The notes under the pieces are model-generated. The model ran no database searches and was not told the DNA's origin. It saw nothing but the letters and a program-made list of their open reading frames with translations. The position numbers were made by a program, and so were the translations under genes. 64,000 nt of DNA from Hexactinellida sp. DTS-2022 (taxonomy: Eukaryota > Porifera > Hexactinellida). How positions within the stretch are numbered: position 1 is the stretch's first letter; each line of letters begins with the position of its first letter. Positions 13,090 to 27,099 of this stretch are shown here, one piece after another. The DNA lies in assembly GCA_028753945.1 (NCBI GenBank), contig JAPNXP010000002.1:11222001-11286000 (forward strand), given 5' to 3'.

Positions 13090-13309
13090 CCAATTTTTGT
13101 GTGCAATGACAGTAAAAACTCCCAAATTTATAAATTAAGGGATTTAGGACGTTTAAAGTTGTTTCGTTTGATGATAAGCATAATTTATCACGTTTCCAGT
13201 TGTTTCTTTTGATGATAAGAAGTATTTACCGTAAAATGTGTCCTAACAGTGCCACTGAAACTCCACTCACTCAATTTACATTCATTTAATAGCCTAATAA
13301 ATAGGAAAA
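13090..13309. repeat. Type D 220-bp monomer (last in window)
   Basis: Partner of 9926 in the second 3164-bp copy. Duplicated cores start at 13149 and 13190. No 220-bp monomer is seen in the remaining 50 kb. Confidence 0.9.
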
Positions 13310-14428
13310 CCAATTTTTGTGTGCAATGACTTTAAAAACTCCCAAATAGATAAATTAATGGATTAAGGACGTTTCCAGTTGTTTCGTTTGATGATAAGAA
13401 GTATTTATCATCAAAATTGTCCTATCAGTGCCACTGAAACTCCACTAACTCAATTGACATTCATTTAAGAGCCTAATATCCCGAAAAACCAATTTTCGTG
13501 TGCAATGACTGTCAAAAACACCCAAATTGATAAATTAATGGTTTAAGGATGTTTCCAATTGTTTTTTTGATAATAAGAAGAATTTATCATCAAATATGTC
13601 CTAATAGTGCCAATGAAACTCCACTAACTCAATTAACATTCATTTAAGAATCTAATATCAAGAAAAACATATTTTTGTGTGCAATGACTGTAAATACACC
13701 CAAATTGATAAATTAATGGATTAAGGACGTTTCCAGTTGTTTCGTTTGATGATAAGAAGTATTATCATCAAAGGTGTCCTAACAATGCCACTAAAACTCC
13801 ACTAACTCAATTGACATTCATTTAAGAGCCTAATATCAAGAAAAACCAATTTTCAAGTACAATGACTGTCAAAAACTCCAAATTGATAAATTAATGGTTT
13901 AAGGACGTTGCTAGTTGTTTCTTTTGTTGATATGAAGTATTAATCATCAAAAGTGTCCTAACAGTGCTACTGATACTCCACAAACTCAATTAACATTCAT
14001 TTGAGAGCCTAAAATTGAGAAAAACCAATTTTAGTGTGCAACGAATGTCAAAAACTCCCAAATTGATAAATTAATGGATTAAGGACGTTTCCAGTTGTTT
14101 CGTTTGATGATATGAAGTATTAATCATCAAAAGTGTCCTAACAGTGCCACTGATACTCCACAAACTCAATTAACATTCATTTGAGAGCCTAATATTGAGA
14201 AAAACCAATTTTCGTGTGCAACGAATGTCAAAAACTCCCAAATTGATAAATTAATGGTTTAAGGATGTTTCCAGTTGTTTTTTTGATAATAAGAAGAAAT
14301 TATCATCAAATATGTCCTAATAGTGCCAATGAAACTTTCTAACTCAATTAACATTCATTTAAGAGCCCAATTTCAAGAAAAACCTATTTTTGTGTGCAAT
14401 GACTGTAAATACACCCAAATTGATAAAT

Positions 14429-17400
14429 TAATGGTTTAAGGACGTTGCTAGTTGTTTCTTTTGATGATATGAAGTTTTTATCATCAAAAGTGTCCTAACA
14501 GTGCCACTAATACTCCATAAACTCAATAAACATTCATTTGAGAGCCTAATATTGAGAAAAACCAATTTTCGTGTGCAATGACTGTCAAAAACTCCCAAAT
14601 TGATAAATTAATGGATTAAGGACGTTTCCAGTAGTTTAGTTTGATGATAAGAAGTATTATCATCAAAAGTGTCCTAACAGTGCCACTGAAACTCCACTAA
14701 CTCAATTGACATTCATTAAAGAGCCTAATATCAAGATAAACCAATTTTCAAGTACAATGACTGTCAAAAACTCCCAAATTGATAAATTAATGGTTTAAGG
14801 ACGTTGCTAGTTGTTTCTTATGATGATATGAAGTATTAATCATCAAAAGTGTCCTAACAGTGCCACTGATACTCCACAAACTCAATTAACATTCATTTGA
14901 GAGCCTAATATTTAGAAAAACCAATTTTCGTGTGCAACGAATGTCAAAAACTCCCAAATTGATAAATTAATGGTTTAAGGATGTTTCCAGTTGTTTTTTT
15001 GATAATAAGAAGAAATTATCATCAAATATGTCCTAATAGTGCCAATGAAACTTTCTAACTCAATTAACATTCATTTAAGAGCCCAATTTCAAGAAAAACC
15101 TATTTTTGTGTGCAATGACTGTAAATACACCCAAATTGATAAATTAATGGTTTAAGGACGTTGCTAGTTGTTTCTTTTGATGATATGAAGTTTTTATCAT
15201 CAAAAGTGTCCTAACAGTGCCACTAATACTCCATAAACTCAATAAACATTCATTTGAGAGCCTAATATTGAGAAAAACCAATTTTCGTGTGCAATGACTG
15301 TCAAAAACTCCCAAATTGATAAATTAATGGATTAAGGACGTTTCCAGTAGTTTAGTTTGATGATAAGAAGTATTATCATCAAAAGTGTCCTAACAGTGCC
15401 ACTGAAACTCCACTAACTCAATTGACATTCATTAAAGAGCCTAATATCAAGATAAACCAATTTTCAAGTACAATGACTGTCAAAAACTCCCAAATTGATA
15501 AATTAATGGTTTAAGGACGTTGCTAGTTGTTTCTTATGATGATATGAAGTATTAATCATCAAAAGTGTCCTAACAGTGCCACTGATACTCCACAAACTCA
15601 ATTAACATTCATTTGAGAGCCTAATATTTAGAAAAACCAATTTTCGTGTGCAACGAATGTCAAAAACTCCCAAATTGATAAATTAATGGTTTAAGGATGT
15701 TTCCAGTTGTTTTTTTGATAATAAGAAGAAATTATCATCAAATATGTCCTAATAGTGCCAATGAAACTTTCTAACTCAATTAACATTCATTTAAGAGCCC
15801 AATTTCAAGAAAAACCTATTTTTGTGTGCAACGACTGTAAATACACCCAAATTGATAAATTAATGGTTTAAGGACGTTGCTAGTTGTTTCTTTTGATGAT
15901 ATGAAGTTTTTATCATCAAAAGTGTCCTAACAGTGCCACTAATACTCCATAAACTCAATAAACATTCATTTGAGAGCCTAATATTGAGAAAAACCAATTT
16001 TCGTGTGCAATGACTGTCAAAAACTCCCAAATTGATAAATTAATGGATTAAGGACGTTTCCAGTAGTTTAGTTTGATGATAAGAAGTATTATCATCAAAA
16101 GTGTCCTAACAGTGCCACTGAAACTCCACTAACTCAATTGACATTCATTAAAGAGCCTAATATCAAGATAAACCAATTTTCAAGTACAATGACTGTCAAA
16201 AACTCCCAAATTGATAAATTAATGGTTTAAGGACGTTGCTAGTTGTTTCTTATGATGATATGAAGTATTAATCATCAAAAGTGTCCTATCAGTGCCACTG
16301 ATACTCCACAAACTCAATTAACATTCATTTGAGAGCCTAATATTGAGAAAAACCAATTTTCGTGTGCAACGAATGTCAAAAACTCCCAAATTGATAAATT
16401 AATGGTTTAAGGATGTTTCCAATTGTTTTTTTGATAATAAGAAGAAATTATCATCAAATATGTCCTAATAGTGCCAATGAAACTTTCTAACTCAATTAAC
16501 ATTCTTTTAAGAGCCCAATTTCAAGAAAAACCTATTTTTGTGTGCAATGACTGTAAATACACCCAAATTGATAAATTAATGGTTTAAGGACGTTGCTAGT
16601 TGTTTCTTTTGATGATATGAAGTTTTTATCATCAAAAGTGTCCTAACAGTGCCACTAATACTCCATAAACTCAATAAACATTCATTTGAGAGCCTAATAT
16701 TGAGAAAAACCAATTTTCGTGTGCAATGACTGTCAAAAACTCCCAAATTGATAAATTAATGGATTAAGGACGTTTCCAGTAGTTTAGTTTGATGCTAAGA
16801 AGTATTATCATCAAAAGTGTCCTAACAGTGCCACTGAAACTCCACTAACTCTATTGACATTCATTAAAGAGCCTAATATCAAGATAAACCAATTTTCAAG
16901 TACAATGACTGTCAAAAACTCCCAAATTGATAAATTAATGGTTAAGGACGTTGCTAGTTGTTTCTTATGATGATATGAAGTATTAATCATAAAAAGTGTC
17001 CTAACAGTGCCACTGATACTCCACAAACTCAATTAACATTCATTTGAGAGCCTAATATTTAGAAAAACCAATTTTCGTGTGCAACGAATGTCAAAAACTC
17101 CCAAATTGATAAATTAATGGTTTAAGGATGTTTCCAGTTGTTTTTTTGATAATAAGAAGAAATTATCATCAAATATGTCCTAATAGTGCCAATGAAACTT
17201 TCTAACTCAATTAACATTCATTTAAGAGCCAAATTTCAAGAAAAACCTATTTTTGTGTGCAACGACTGTAAATACACCCAAATTGATAAATTAATGGTTT
17301 AAGGACGTTGCTAGTTGTTTCTTTTGATGATATGAAGTTTTTATCATCAAAAGTGTCCTAACAGTGCCACTAATACTCCATAAACTCAATAAACATTCAT

Positions 17401-17783
17401 TTGAGAGCCTAATATTGAGAAAAACCAATTTTCGTGTGCAATGACTGTCAAAAACTCCCAAATTGATAAATTAATGGATTAAGGACGTTTCCAGTAGTTT
17501 AGTTTGATGATAAGAAGTATTATCATCAAAAGTGTCCTAACAGTGCCACTGAAACTCCACTAACTCAATTGACATTCATTAAAGAGCCTAATATCAAGAT
17601 AAACCAATTTTCAAGTACAATGACTGTCAAAAACTCCCAAATTGATAAATTAATGGTTTAAGGACGTTGCTAGTTGTTTCTTATGATGATATGAAGTATT
17701 AATCATCAAAAGTGTCCTAACAGTGCCACTGATACTCCACAAACTCAATTAACATTTATTTGAGAGCCTAATATTGAGAAAAA
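14429..17783. repeat. HOR block IV: 4-mer, 716 bp, nearly five copies
   Basis: In register, copies start at 14383, 15099, 15815, 16531 and 17246; the last lacks its fourth monomer. Order: an A form with gtaaatacaccc and gaagtttttatc; a C form with ccagtagtttag; an A form with gtttcttatgatg; a B1 form with the ctttctaac deletion. Spacing is exactly 716 except for one of 715 caused by a missing T (atggttaagg, ~16938). The last B1 is replaced by a B2 form at 17784, ending the block. This is the shortest regular HOR in the window. Confidence 0.92.
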
Positions 17784-20700
17784 CCAATTTTCGTGTGCAA
17801 TGACTGTCAAAAACACCCAAATTGATAAATTAATGGTTTAAGGATGTTTCCAATTGTTTTTTTGATAATACTAACCATTTAACATCAAATATGTCCTAAC
17901 AGTGCCAATGAAACTCCACTAATTCAATTGACATTCATTTAAGAGCCTAATATAAAAAAAAACCAATTTTCAAGTACAATGAATGTCAAAAAGTCCCAAA
18001 TTGATGAAATTAATGGTTTAAGGATGTTTCCAATTGTTTTTTTGATAATACGAAGAATGTAACATCAAATATGTCCTAACAGTGACAATGAAACTCCACT
18101 AACTCAATTGACATTCATTTAAGAGCCTAATATATAAAAAAACCAATTTTCAAGTACAATGATAGTTAAAAACACCCAAATTGATAAATTAATGGTTTAA
18201 GGACGTTGCTAGTTGTTTCTTATGATGATATGAAGTATTAATCATCAAAAGTGTCCTAACAGTGCCACTGATACTCCACAAACTCAATTAACATTCATTT
18301 GAGAGCCTAATATTGAGAAAAAGCAATTTTCGTGTGCAACGAATGTCAAAAACTCCCAAATTGATAAATTAATGGTTTAAGGATGTTTCCAATTGTTTTT
18401 TTGATAATAAGAAGAAATTATCATCAAATATGTCCTAATAGTGCCAATGAAACTTTCTAACTCAATTAACATTCTTTTAAGAGCCCAATTTCAAGAAAAA
18501 ACTATTTTTGTGTGCAATGACTGTAAATACACCCAAATTGATAAATTAATGGTTTAAGGACGTTGCTAGTTGTTTCTTTTGATGATATGAAGTTTTTATC
18601 ATCAAAAGTGTCCTAACTGTGCCACTAATACTCCATTACCTCAATAAACATTCATTTGAGAGACTAATATTGAGAAAAACCAATTTTCGTGTGCAATGAT
18701 AGTCAAAAACTCCCAAATTGATAAATTAATGGTTTAAGGACGTTGCTAGTTGTTTCTTATGATGATATGAAGTATTAATCATCAAAAGTGTCCTAACAGT
18801 GCCACTGATACTCCACAAACTCAATTAACATTCATTTGAGAGCCTAATATTGAGAAAAACCAATTTTCGTGTGCAATGACTGTCAAAAACTCCCAAATTG
18901 ATAAATTAATGGATTAAGGACGTTTCCAGTAGTTTAGTTTGATGATAAGAAGTATTATCATCAAAAGTGTCCTAACAGTGCCACTGAAACTCCACTAACT
19001 CAATTGACATTCATTAAAGAGCCTAATATCAAGATAAACCAATTTTCAAGTACAATGACTGTCAAAAACTCCCAAATTGATAAATTAATGGTTTAAGGAC
19101 GTTGCTAGTTGTTTCTTATGATGATATGAAGTATTAATCATCAAAAGTGTCCTAACAGTGCCACTGATACTCCACAAACTCAATTTACATTCATTTGAGT
19201 GCCTAATATTGAGAAAAACCAATTTTCGTGTGCAACGAATGTCAAAAACTCCCAAATTGATAAATTAATGGTTTAAGGATGTTTCCAATTGTTTTTTTGA
19301 TAATAAGAAGAAATTATCATCAAATATGTCCTAATAGTGCCAATGAAACTTTCTAACTCAGGTAACATTCTTTTAAGAGCCCAATTTCAAGAAAAACCTA
19401 TTTTTGTGTGCAATGACTGTAAATACACCCAAATTGATAAATTAATGGTTTAAGGACGTTGCTAGTTGTTTCTTTTGATGATATGAAGTTTTTATCATCA
19501 AAAGTGTCCTAACAGTGCCACTAATACTCCATAAACTCAATAAACATTCATTTGAGAGACTAATATTGAGAAAAACCAATTTTCGTGTGCAATGACTGTC
19601 AAAAACTCCCAAATTGATAAATTAATGGATTAAGGACGTTTCCAGTTGTTTAGTTTGATGCTAAGAAGTATTATCATCAAAAGTGTCCTAACAGTGCCAC
19701 TGAAACTCCACTAACTCAATTGACATTCATTAAAGAGCCTAATATCAAGATAAACCAATTTTCAAGTACAATGACTGTCAAAAACTCCCAAATTGATAAA
19801 TTAATGGTTTAAGGACGTTGCTAGTTGTTTCTTATGATGATATGAAGTATTAATCATCAAAAGTGTCCTAACAGTGCCACTGATACTCCACAAACTCAAT
19901 TAACATTTATTTGAGAGCCTAATATTGAGAAAAACCAATTTTCGTGTGCAATGACTGTCAAAAACACCCAAATTGATAAATTATTGGTTTAAGGATGTTT
20001 CCAATTGTTTTTTTGATAATACTAACCATTTAACATCAAATATGTCCTAACAGTGCCAATGAAACTCCACTAATTCAATTGACATTCATTTAAGAGCCTA
20101 ATATCAAAAAAAACCAATTTTCAAGTACAATGAATGTCAAAAAGTCCCAAATTGATGAAATTAATGGTTTAAGGATGTTTCCAATTGTTTTTTTGATAAT
20201 ACGAAGAATGTAACATCAAATATGTCCTATCAGTGACAATGAAACTCCACTAACTCAATTGACATTCATTTAAGAGCCTAATATATAAAAAAAACCAATT
20301 TTCAAGTACAATGATAGTTAAAAACTCCCAAATTGATAAATTAATGGTTTAAGGACGTTGCTAGTTGTTTCTTATGATGATATGAAGTATTAATCATCAA
20401 AAGTGTCCTAACAGTGCCACTGATACTCCACAAACTCAATTAACATTCATTTGAGAGCCTAATATTGAGAAAAACCAATTTTCGTGTGCAATGACTGTCA
20501 AAAACTCCCAAATTGATAAATTAATGGATTAAGGACGTTTCCAGTAGTTTCGTTTGATGATAAGAAGTATTATCATCAAAAGTGTCCTAACAGTGCCACT
20601 GAAACTCCACTAACTCAATTGACATTCATTAAAGAGCCTAATATCAAGATAAACCAATTTTCAAGTACAATGACTGTCAAAAACTCCCAAATTGATAAAT

Positions 20701-22622
20701 TAATGGTTTAAGGACGTTGCTAGTTGTTTCTTATGATGATATGAAGTATTAAGCATCAAAAGTGTCCTAACAGTGCCACTGATACTCCACAAACTCAATT
20801 AACATTCATTTGAGAGCCTAATATTGAGAAAAAGCAATTTTCGTGTGCAACGAATGTCAAAAACTCCCAAATTGATAAATTAATGGTTTAAGGATGTTTC
20901 CAATTGTTTTTTTGATAATAAGAAGAAATTATCATCAAATATGTCCTAATAGTGCCAATGAAACTTTCTAACTCAATTAACATTCTTTTAAGAGCCCAAT
21001 TTCAAGAAAAACCAATTTTCGTGCGCAATGACTGTCAAAAACTCCAAAATTGATAGATTAATGGATTAAGGACGTTTCCACTTGTTTCGTTTGATGATAA
21101 GAAGTATTATCATCAAAGGTGTCCTAACAGTGCCACTAAAACTCCACTAACTCAATTGACATTCATTTAAGAGCCTAATATCAAGAAAAACCAATTTTCA
21201 AGTACAATGACTGTCAAAAACTCCAAATTGATAAATTAATGGTTTAAGGACGTTGCTAGTTGTTTCTTTTGATGATATGAAGTATTAATCATCAAAAGTG
21301 TCCTAACAGGCTTCTGATACTCCACAAACTCAATTAACATTCATTTGAGAGCCTAATATTGAGAAAAACCAATTTTCGTGTGCAACGAATGTCAAAAACT
21401 CCCAAATTGATAAATTAATGGTTTAAGGATGTTTCCAAATGTTTTTTTGATAATAAGAAGAAATTATCATCAAATATGTCCTAATAGTGCCAATGAAACT
21501 TTCTAACTCAATTAACATTCATTTAAGAGCCTAATATCAAGAAAAACCAATTTTCAAGAACAATGACTGTCAAAAACTCCCAAATTGATAAATTAATGGT
21601 TTAAGGACGTTGCTAGTTGTTTCTTTCAATGGTATGAAGTATTTATCATCAAAAGTGTCCTAACAGTGCCACTGATACTCCACAAACTCAATAAACATTC
21701 ATTTGAGAGCCTAATATTGAGAAAAACCAATTTTCGTGTGCAATGACTGTCAAAAACTCCCAAATTGATAAATTAATGGTTTAAGGATGTTTCCAATTGT
21801 TTTTTTGATAATACGAAGAATCAATCATCAAATATGTCCTAATACTGCCAATGAAACTCCACTAACTCAATTAACATTCATTTAAGAGCCTAATATCAAG
21901 AAAAACCAATTTTCAAGTACAATGACTATCAAAAACTCCCAAATTGATAAATTAATGGTTTAAGGACGTTGCTAATTGTTTCTTTTGATGATATGAAGTA
22001 TTAATCATCAAAAGTTTCCTAACAGTGCCACTGATTTTCCACAAACTCAATAAACATTCATTTGAGAGCCTGATATTGAGAAAAACCAATTTTCGTGTGC
22101 AATGACTGTCAAAAACTCCAAAATTGATAAATTAATGGATTAAGGACGTTTCCAGTTGTTTCGTTTGATGATATGAAGTATTAATCATCAAAAGTGTCCT
22201 AACAGTGCCACTGATACTCCACAAACTCAATTAACATTCATTTGAGATCCTAATATTGAGAAAAACCAATTTTCGAGTGCAATGAGTGTCAAAAACTCCC
22301 AAATTGATAAATTAATGGTTTAAGGATGTTTCCATTTGTTTTTTTGATAATAAGAAGAATTTATCATCAAATATGTCCTAATAGTGCCAATGAAACTCCA
22401 CTAACTCAATTAACATTCATTTAAGAACCTAATATCAAGAAAAACCTATTTTTGTGTGCAATGACTGTAAATACACCCAAATTGATAAATTAATGGATTA
22501 AGGACGTTTCCAGTTGTTTCGTTTGATGATAAGAAGTATTATCATCAAAAGTGTCCTAACAGTGCCATTGAAACTCCACTGACTCAATTGACATTCATTT
22601 AAGAGCCCAATATCAAGAAAAA
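17784..22622. repeat. Block V: mixture with 4-mer remnants and a repeated 6-monomer block
   Basis: About 17246-18323 and 19397-20475 match at an offset of 2151-2152, including the unusual gataatactaaccattt and ttgatgaaatt variants. Between and after them the A/C/A/B1 order of block IV reappears (18680-19930, 20475-21010). From about 21000 the sequence moves towards the next HOR, with gtgcgcaatg and ttgatagatt, which are also present at 24240 and 26030. Confidence 0.8.
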
Positions 22623-25600
22623 CCAATTTTCAAGTACAATGACTGTCAAAAACTCCAAATTGATAAATTAATGGTTTAAGGACGTTGCTAGTTGTTTCTT
22701 TTGATGATATGAAGTATTAATCATCAAAAGTGTCCTAACAGTGCTTCTGATACTCCACAAACTCAATTAACATTCATTTGAGAGCCTAATATTGAGAAAA
22801 ACCAATTTTCGTGTGCAACGAATGTCAAAAACTCCCAAATTGATAAATTAATGGTTTAAGGATGTTTCCAAATGTTTTTTTGATAATAAGAAGAAATTAT
22901 CATCAAATATGTCCTAATAGTGCCAATGAAACTTTCTAACTCAATTAACATTCATTTAAGAGCCCAATTTCAAGAAAAACCTATTTTTGTGTGCAATGAC
23001 TGTAAATACACCCAAATTGATAAATTAATGGTTTAAGGACGTTGCTAGTTGTTTCTTTTGATGATATGAAGTTTTTATCATCAAAAGTGTCCTAACAGTG
23101 CCACTAATACTCCATAAACTCAATAAACATTCATTTGAGAGCCTAATATTGAGAAAAACCAATTTTCGTGTGCAATGACTGTCAAAAACTCCCAAATTGA
23201 TAAATTAATGGATTAAGGAAGTTTCCAGTAGTTTAGTTTGATGATAAGAAGTATTATCATCAAAAGTGTCCTAACAGTGCCACTGAAACTCCACTAACTC
23301 AATTGACATTCATTAAAGAGCCTAATATCAAGATAAACCAATTTTCAAGTACAATGACTGTCAAAAACTCCCAAATTGATAAATTAATGGTTTAAGGACG
23401 TTGCTAGTTGTTTCTTTTGATGATATGAAGTATTAATCATCAAAAGTGTCCTTACAGTGCCACTGATACTCCACAAACTCAATAAACATTCATTTGAGAG
23501 CCTGATATTGAGAAAAACCAATTTTCGTGTGCAATGACTGTCAAAAACTCCAAAATTGATAAATTAATGGATTAAGGACGTTTCCAGTTGTTTCGTTTGA
23601 TGATATGAAGTATTAATCATCAAAAGTGTCCTAACAGTGCCACTGATACTCCACAAACTCAATTAACATTCATTTGAGATCCTAATATTGAGAAAAAGCA
23701 ATTTTCGAGTGCAATGACTGTCAAAAACTCCCAAATTGATAAATTAATGGTTTAAGGATGTTTCCAATTGTTTTTTTGATAATAAGAAGAATTTATCATC
23801 AAATATGTCCTAATAGTGCCAATGAAACTCCACTAACTCAATTAACATTCATTTAAGAACCTAATATCAAGAAAAACCTATTTTTGTGTGCAATGACTGT
23901 AAATACACCCAAATTGATAAATTAATGGATTAAGGACGTTTCCAGTTGTTTCGTTTGATGATAAGAAGTATTATCATCAAAAGTGTCCTAACAGTGCCAT
24001 TGAAACTCCACTGACTCAATTGACATTCATTTAAGAGCCTAATATCAAGAAAAACCAATTTTCAAGAACAATGACTGTCAAAAACTCCCAAATTGATAAA
24101 TTAATGGTTTAAGGACGTTGCTAGTTGTTTCTTTTGATGATATGAAGTATTTATCATCAAAAGTGTCCTAACAGTGCCACTGATACTCCACAAACTCAAT
24201 AAACATTCATTTGAGAGCCTGATATTGAGAAAAACCAATTTTCGTGCGCAATGACTGTCAAAAACTCCAAAATTGATAGATTAATGGATTAAGGACGTTT
24301 CCAGTTGTTTCGTTTGATGATAAGAAGTATTATCATCAAAGGTGTCCTAACAGTGCCACTAAAACTCCACTAACTCAATTGACATTCATTTAAGAGCCCA
24401 ATATCAAGAAAAACCAATTTTCAAGTACAATGACTGTCAAAAACTCTAATTTGATAAATTAATGGTTTAAGGACGTTGCTAGTTGTTTCTTTTGATGATA
24501 TGAAGTATTAATCATCAAAAGTGTCCTAACAGTGCTTCTGATACTCCACAAACTCAATTAACATTCATTTGAGAGCCTAATATTGAGAAAAACCAATTTT
24601 CGTGTGCAACGAATGTCAAAAACTCCCAAATTGATAAATTAATGGTTTAAGGATGTTTCCAAATGTTTTTTTGGTAATAAGAAGAAATTATCATCAAATA
24701 TGTCCTAATAGTGCCAATGAAACTTTCTAACTCAATTAACATTCATTTAAGAGCCCAATTTCAATAAAAACCTATTTTTGTGTGCAATGACTGTAAATAC
24801 ACCCAAATTGATAAATTTATGGTTTAAGGACGTTGCTAGTTGTTTCTTTTGATGATATGAAGTTTTTATCATCAAAAGTGTCCTAACAGTGCCACTAATA
24901 CTCCATAAACTCAATAAACATTCATTTGAGAGCCTAATATTGAGAAAAACCAATTTTCGTGTGCAATGACTGTCAAAAACTCCCAAATTGATAAATTAAT
25001 GGATTAAGGAAGTTTCCAGTAGTTTAGTTTGATGATAAGAAGTATTATCATCAAAAGTGTCCTAACAGTGCCACTGAAACTCCACTAACTCAATTGACAT
25101 TCATTAAAGAGCCTAATATCAAGATAAACCAATTTTCAAGTACAATGACTGTCAAAAACTCCCAAATTGATAAATTAATGGTTTAAGGACGTTGCTAGTT
25201 GTTTCTTTTGATGATATGAAGTATTAATCATCAAAAGTGTCCTTACAGTGCCACTGATACTCCACAAACTCAATAAACATTCATTTGAGAGCCTGATATT
25301 GAGAAAAACCAATTTTCGTGTGCAATGACTGTCAAAAACTCCAAAATTGATAAATTAATGGATTAAGGACGTTTCCAGTTGTTTCGTTTGATGATATGAA
25401 GTATTAATCATCAAAAGTGTCCTAACAGTGCCACTGATACTCCACAAACTCAATTAACATTCATTTGAGATCCTAATATTGAGAAAAAGCAATTTTCGAG
25501 TGCAATGACTGTCAAAAACTCCCAAATTGATAAATTAATGGTTTAAGGATGTTTCCAATTGTTTTTTTGATAATAAGAAGAATTTATCATCAAATATGTC

Positions 25601-27099
25601 CTAATAGTGCCAATGAAACTCCACTAACTCAATTAACATTCATTTAAGAACCTAATATCAAGAAAAACCTATTTTTGTGTGCAATGACTGTAAATACACC
25701 CAAATTGATAAATTAATGGATTAAGGACGTTTCCAGTTGTTTCGTTTGATGATAAGAAGTATTATCATCAAAAGTGTCCTAACAGTGCCATTGAAACTCC
25801 ACTGACTCAATTGACATTCATTTAAGAGCCTAATATCAAGAAAAACCAATTTTCAAGAACAATGACTGTCAAAAACTCCCAAATTGATAAATTAATGGTT
25901 TAAGGACGTTGCTAGTTGTTTCTTTTGATGATATGAAGTATTTATCATCAAAAGTGTCCTAACAGTGCCAGTGATACTCCACAAACTCAATAAACATTCA
26001 TTTGAGAGCCTGATATTGAGAAAAACCAATTTTCGTGCGCAATGACTGTCAAAAACTCCAAAATTGATAGATTAATGGATTAAGGACGTTTCCAGTTGTT
26101 TCGTTTGATGATAAGAAGTATTATCATCAAAGGTGTCCTAACAGTGCCACTAAAACTCCACTAACTCAATTGACATTCATTTAAGAGCCTAATATCAAGA
26201 AAAACCAATTTTCAAGTACAATGACTGTCAAAAACTCCAAATTGATAAATTAATGGTTTAAGGACGTTGCTAGTTGTTTCTTTTGATGATATGAAGTATT
26301 AATCATCAAAAGTGTCCTAACAGTGCCACTGATACTCCACAAACTCAATTAACGTTCATTTGAGAGCCTAATATTGAGAAAAACCAATTTTCGTGTGCAA
26401 CGAATGTCAAAAACTCCCAAATTGATAAATTAATGGTTTAAGGATGTTTCCAATTGTTTTTTTGATAATAAGAAGAAATTATCATCAAATATGTCCTAAT
26501 AGTGCCAATGAAACTTTCTAACTCAATTAACATTCATTTAAGAGCCCAATTTCAAGAAAAACCTATTTTTGTGTGCAATGACTGTAAATACACCCAAATT
26601 GATAAATTAATGGTTTAAGGACGTTGCTAGTTGTTTCTTTTGATGATATGAAGTTTTTATCATCAAAAGTGTCCTAACAGTGCCACTAATACTCCATAAA
26701 CTCAATAAACATTCATTTGAGAGCCTAATATTGAGAAAAACCAATTTTCGTGTGCAATGACTGTCAAAAACTCCCAAATTGATAAATTAATGGATTAAGG
26801 ACGTTTCCAGTAGTTTAGTTTGATGATAAGAAGTATTATCATCAAAAGTGTCCTAACAGTGCCACTGAAACTCCACTAACTCAATTGACATTCATTAAAG
26901 AGCATAATATCAAGATAAACCAATTTTCAAGTACAATGACTGTCAAAAACACCCAAATTGATAAATTAATGGTTTAAGGACGTTGCTAGTTGTTTCTTTT
27001 GATGATATGAAGTATTAATAATCAAAAGTGTCCTTACAGTGCCACTGATACTCCACAAACTCAATTAACATTCATTTGAGAGCCTAATATTGAGAAAAA
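22623..27099. repeat. HOR block VI: 10-mer, 1791 bp, 2.5 copies
   Basis: Copies start at 22623, 24414 and 26205; the third ends near 27099 where a B2 monomer replaces the expected C1. Shared markers are gtgcttctgatac (22740, 24531), ggaagtttccagtag (~23217, ~25010), gtgccattgaaactcc with cactgactc (~23995, ~25786) and gtgcgcaatg (~24241, ~26034). The stretch 21191-22622 matches part of the HOR with two monomers missing (offset 1432), so it is a shortened 8-mer version. Confidence 0.88.

Larger units (their letters stand above)
8101..14428. repeat. HOR block III: 17-mer, 3164 bp, two near-identical copies
   Basis: Copy 1 is about 8101-11264 and copy 2 about 11265-14428. Landmarks keep an exact offset of 3164 (8275/11439, 8811/11975, 9031/12195, 9926/13090). 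The only base difference I noticed is atcgaaaatg near 9133 against atcaaaaatg near 12297. Each copy holds 17 monomers, three of 220 bp. Rare small deletions (caaatagtcc, gtcctacagtg) are shared by both copies. A smaller relation links ~7700-8537 with ~9571-10408 at offset 1871. Confidence 0.9.

Noticed and set aside
16811-17032. Minus-strand open frame of 73 codons
   Set aside because: It is satellite sequence kept open by the one-base deletion near 16938 in this 4-mer copy. Other copies of the same 4-mer do not keep it.
24747-24986. Minus-strand open frame of 79 codons
   Set aside because: Satellite sequence again; its similarity to frames at 37842 and 39453 comes from shared monomers, not from selection on a protein.
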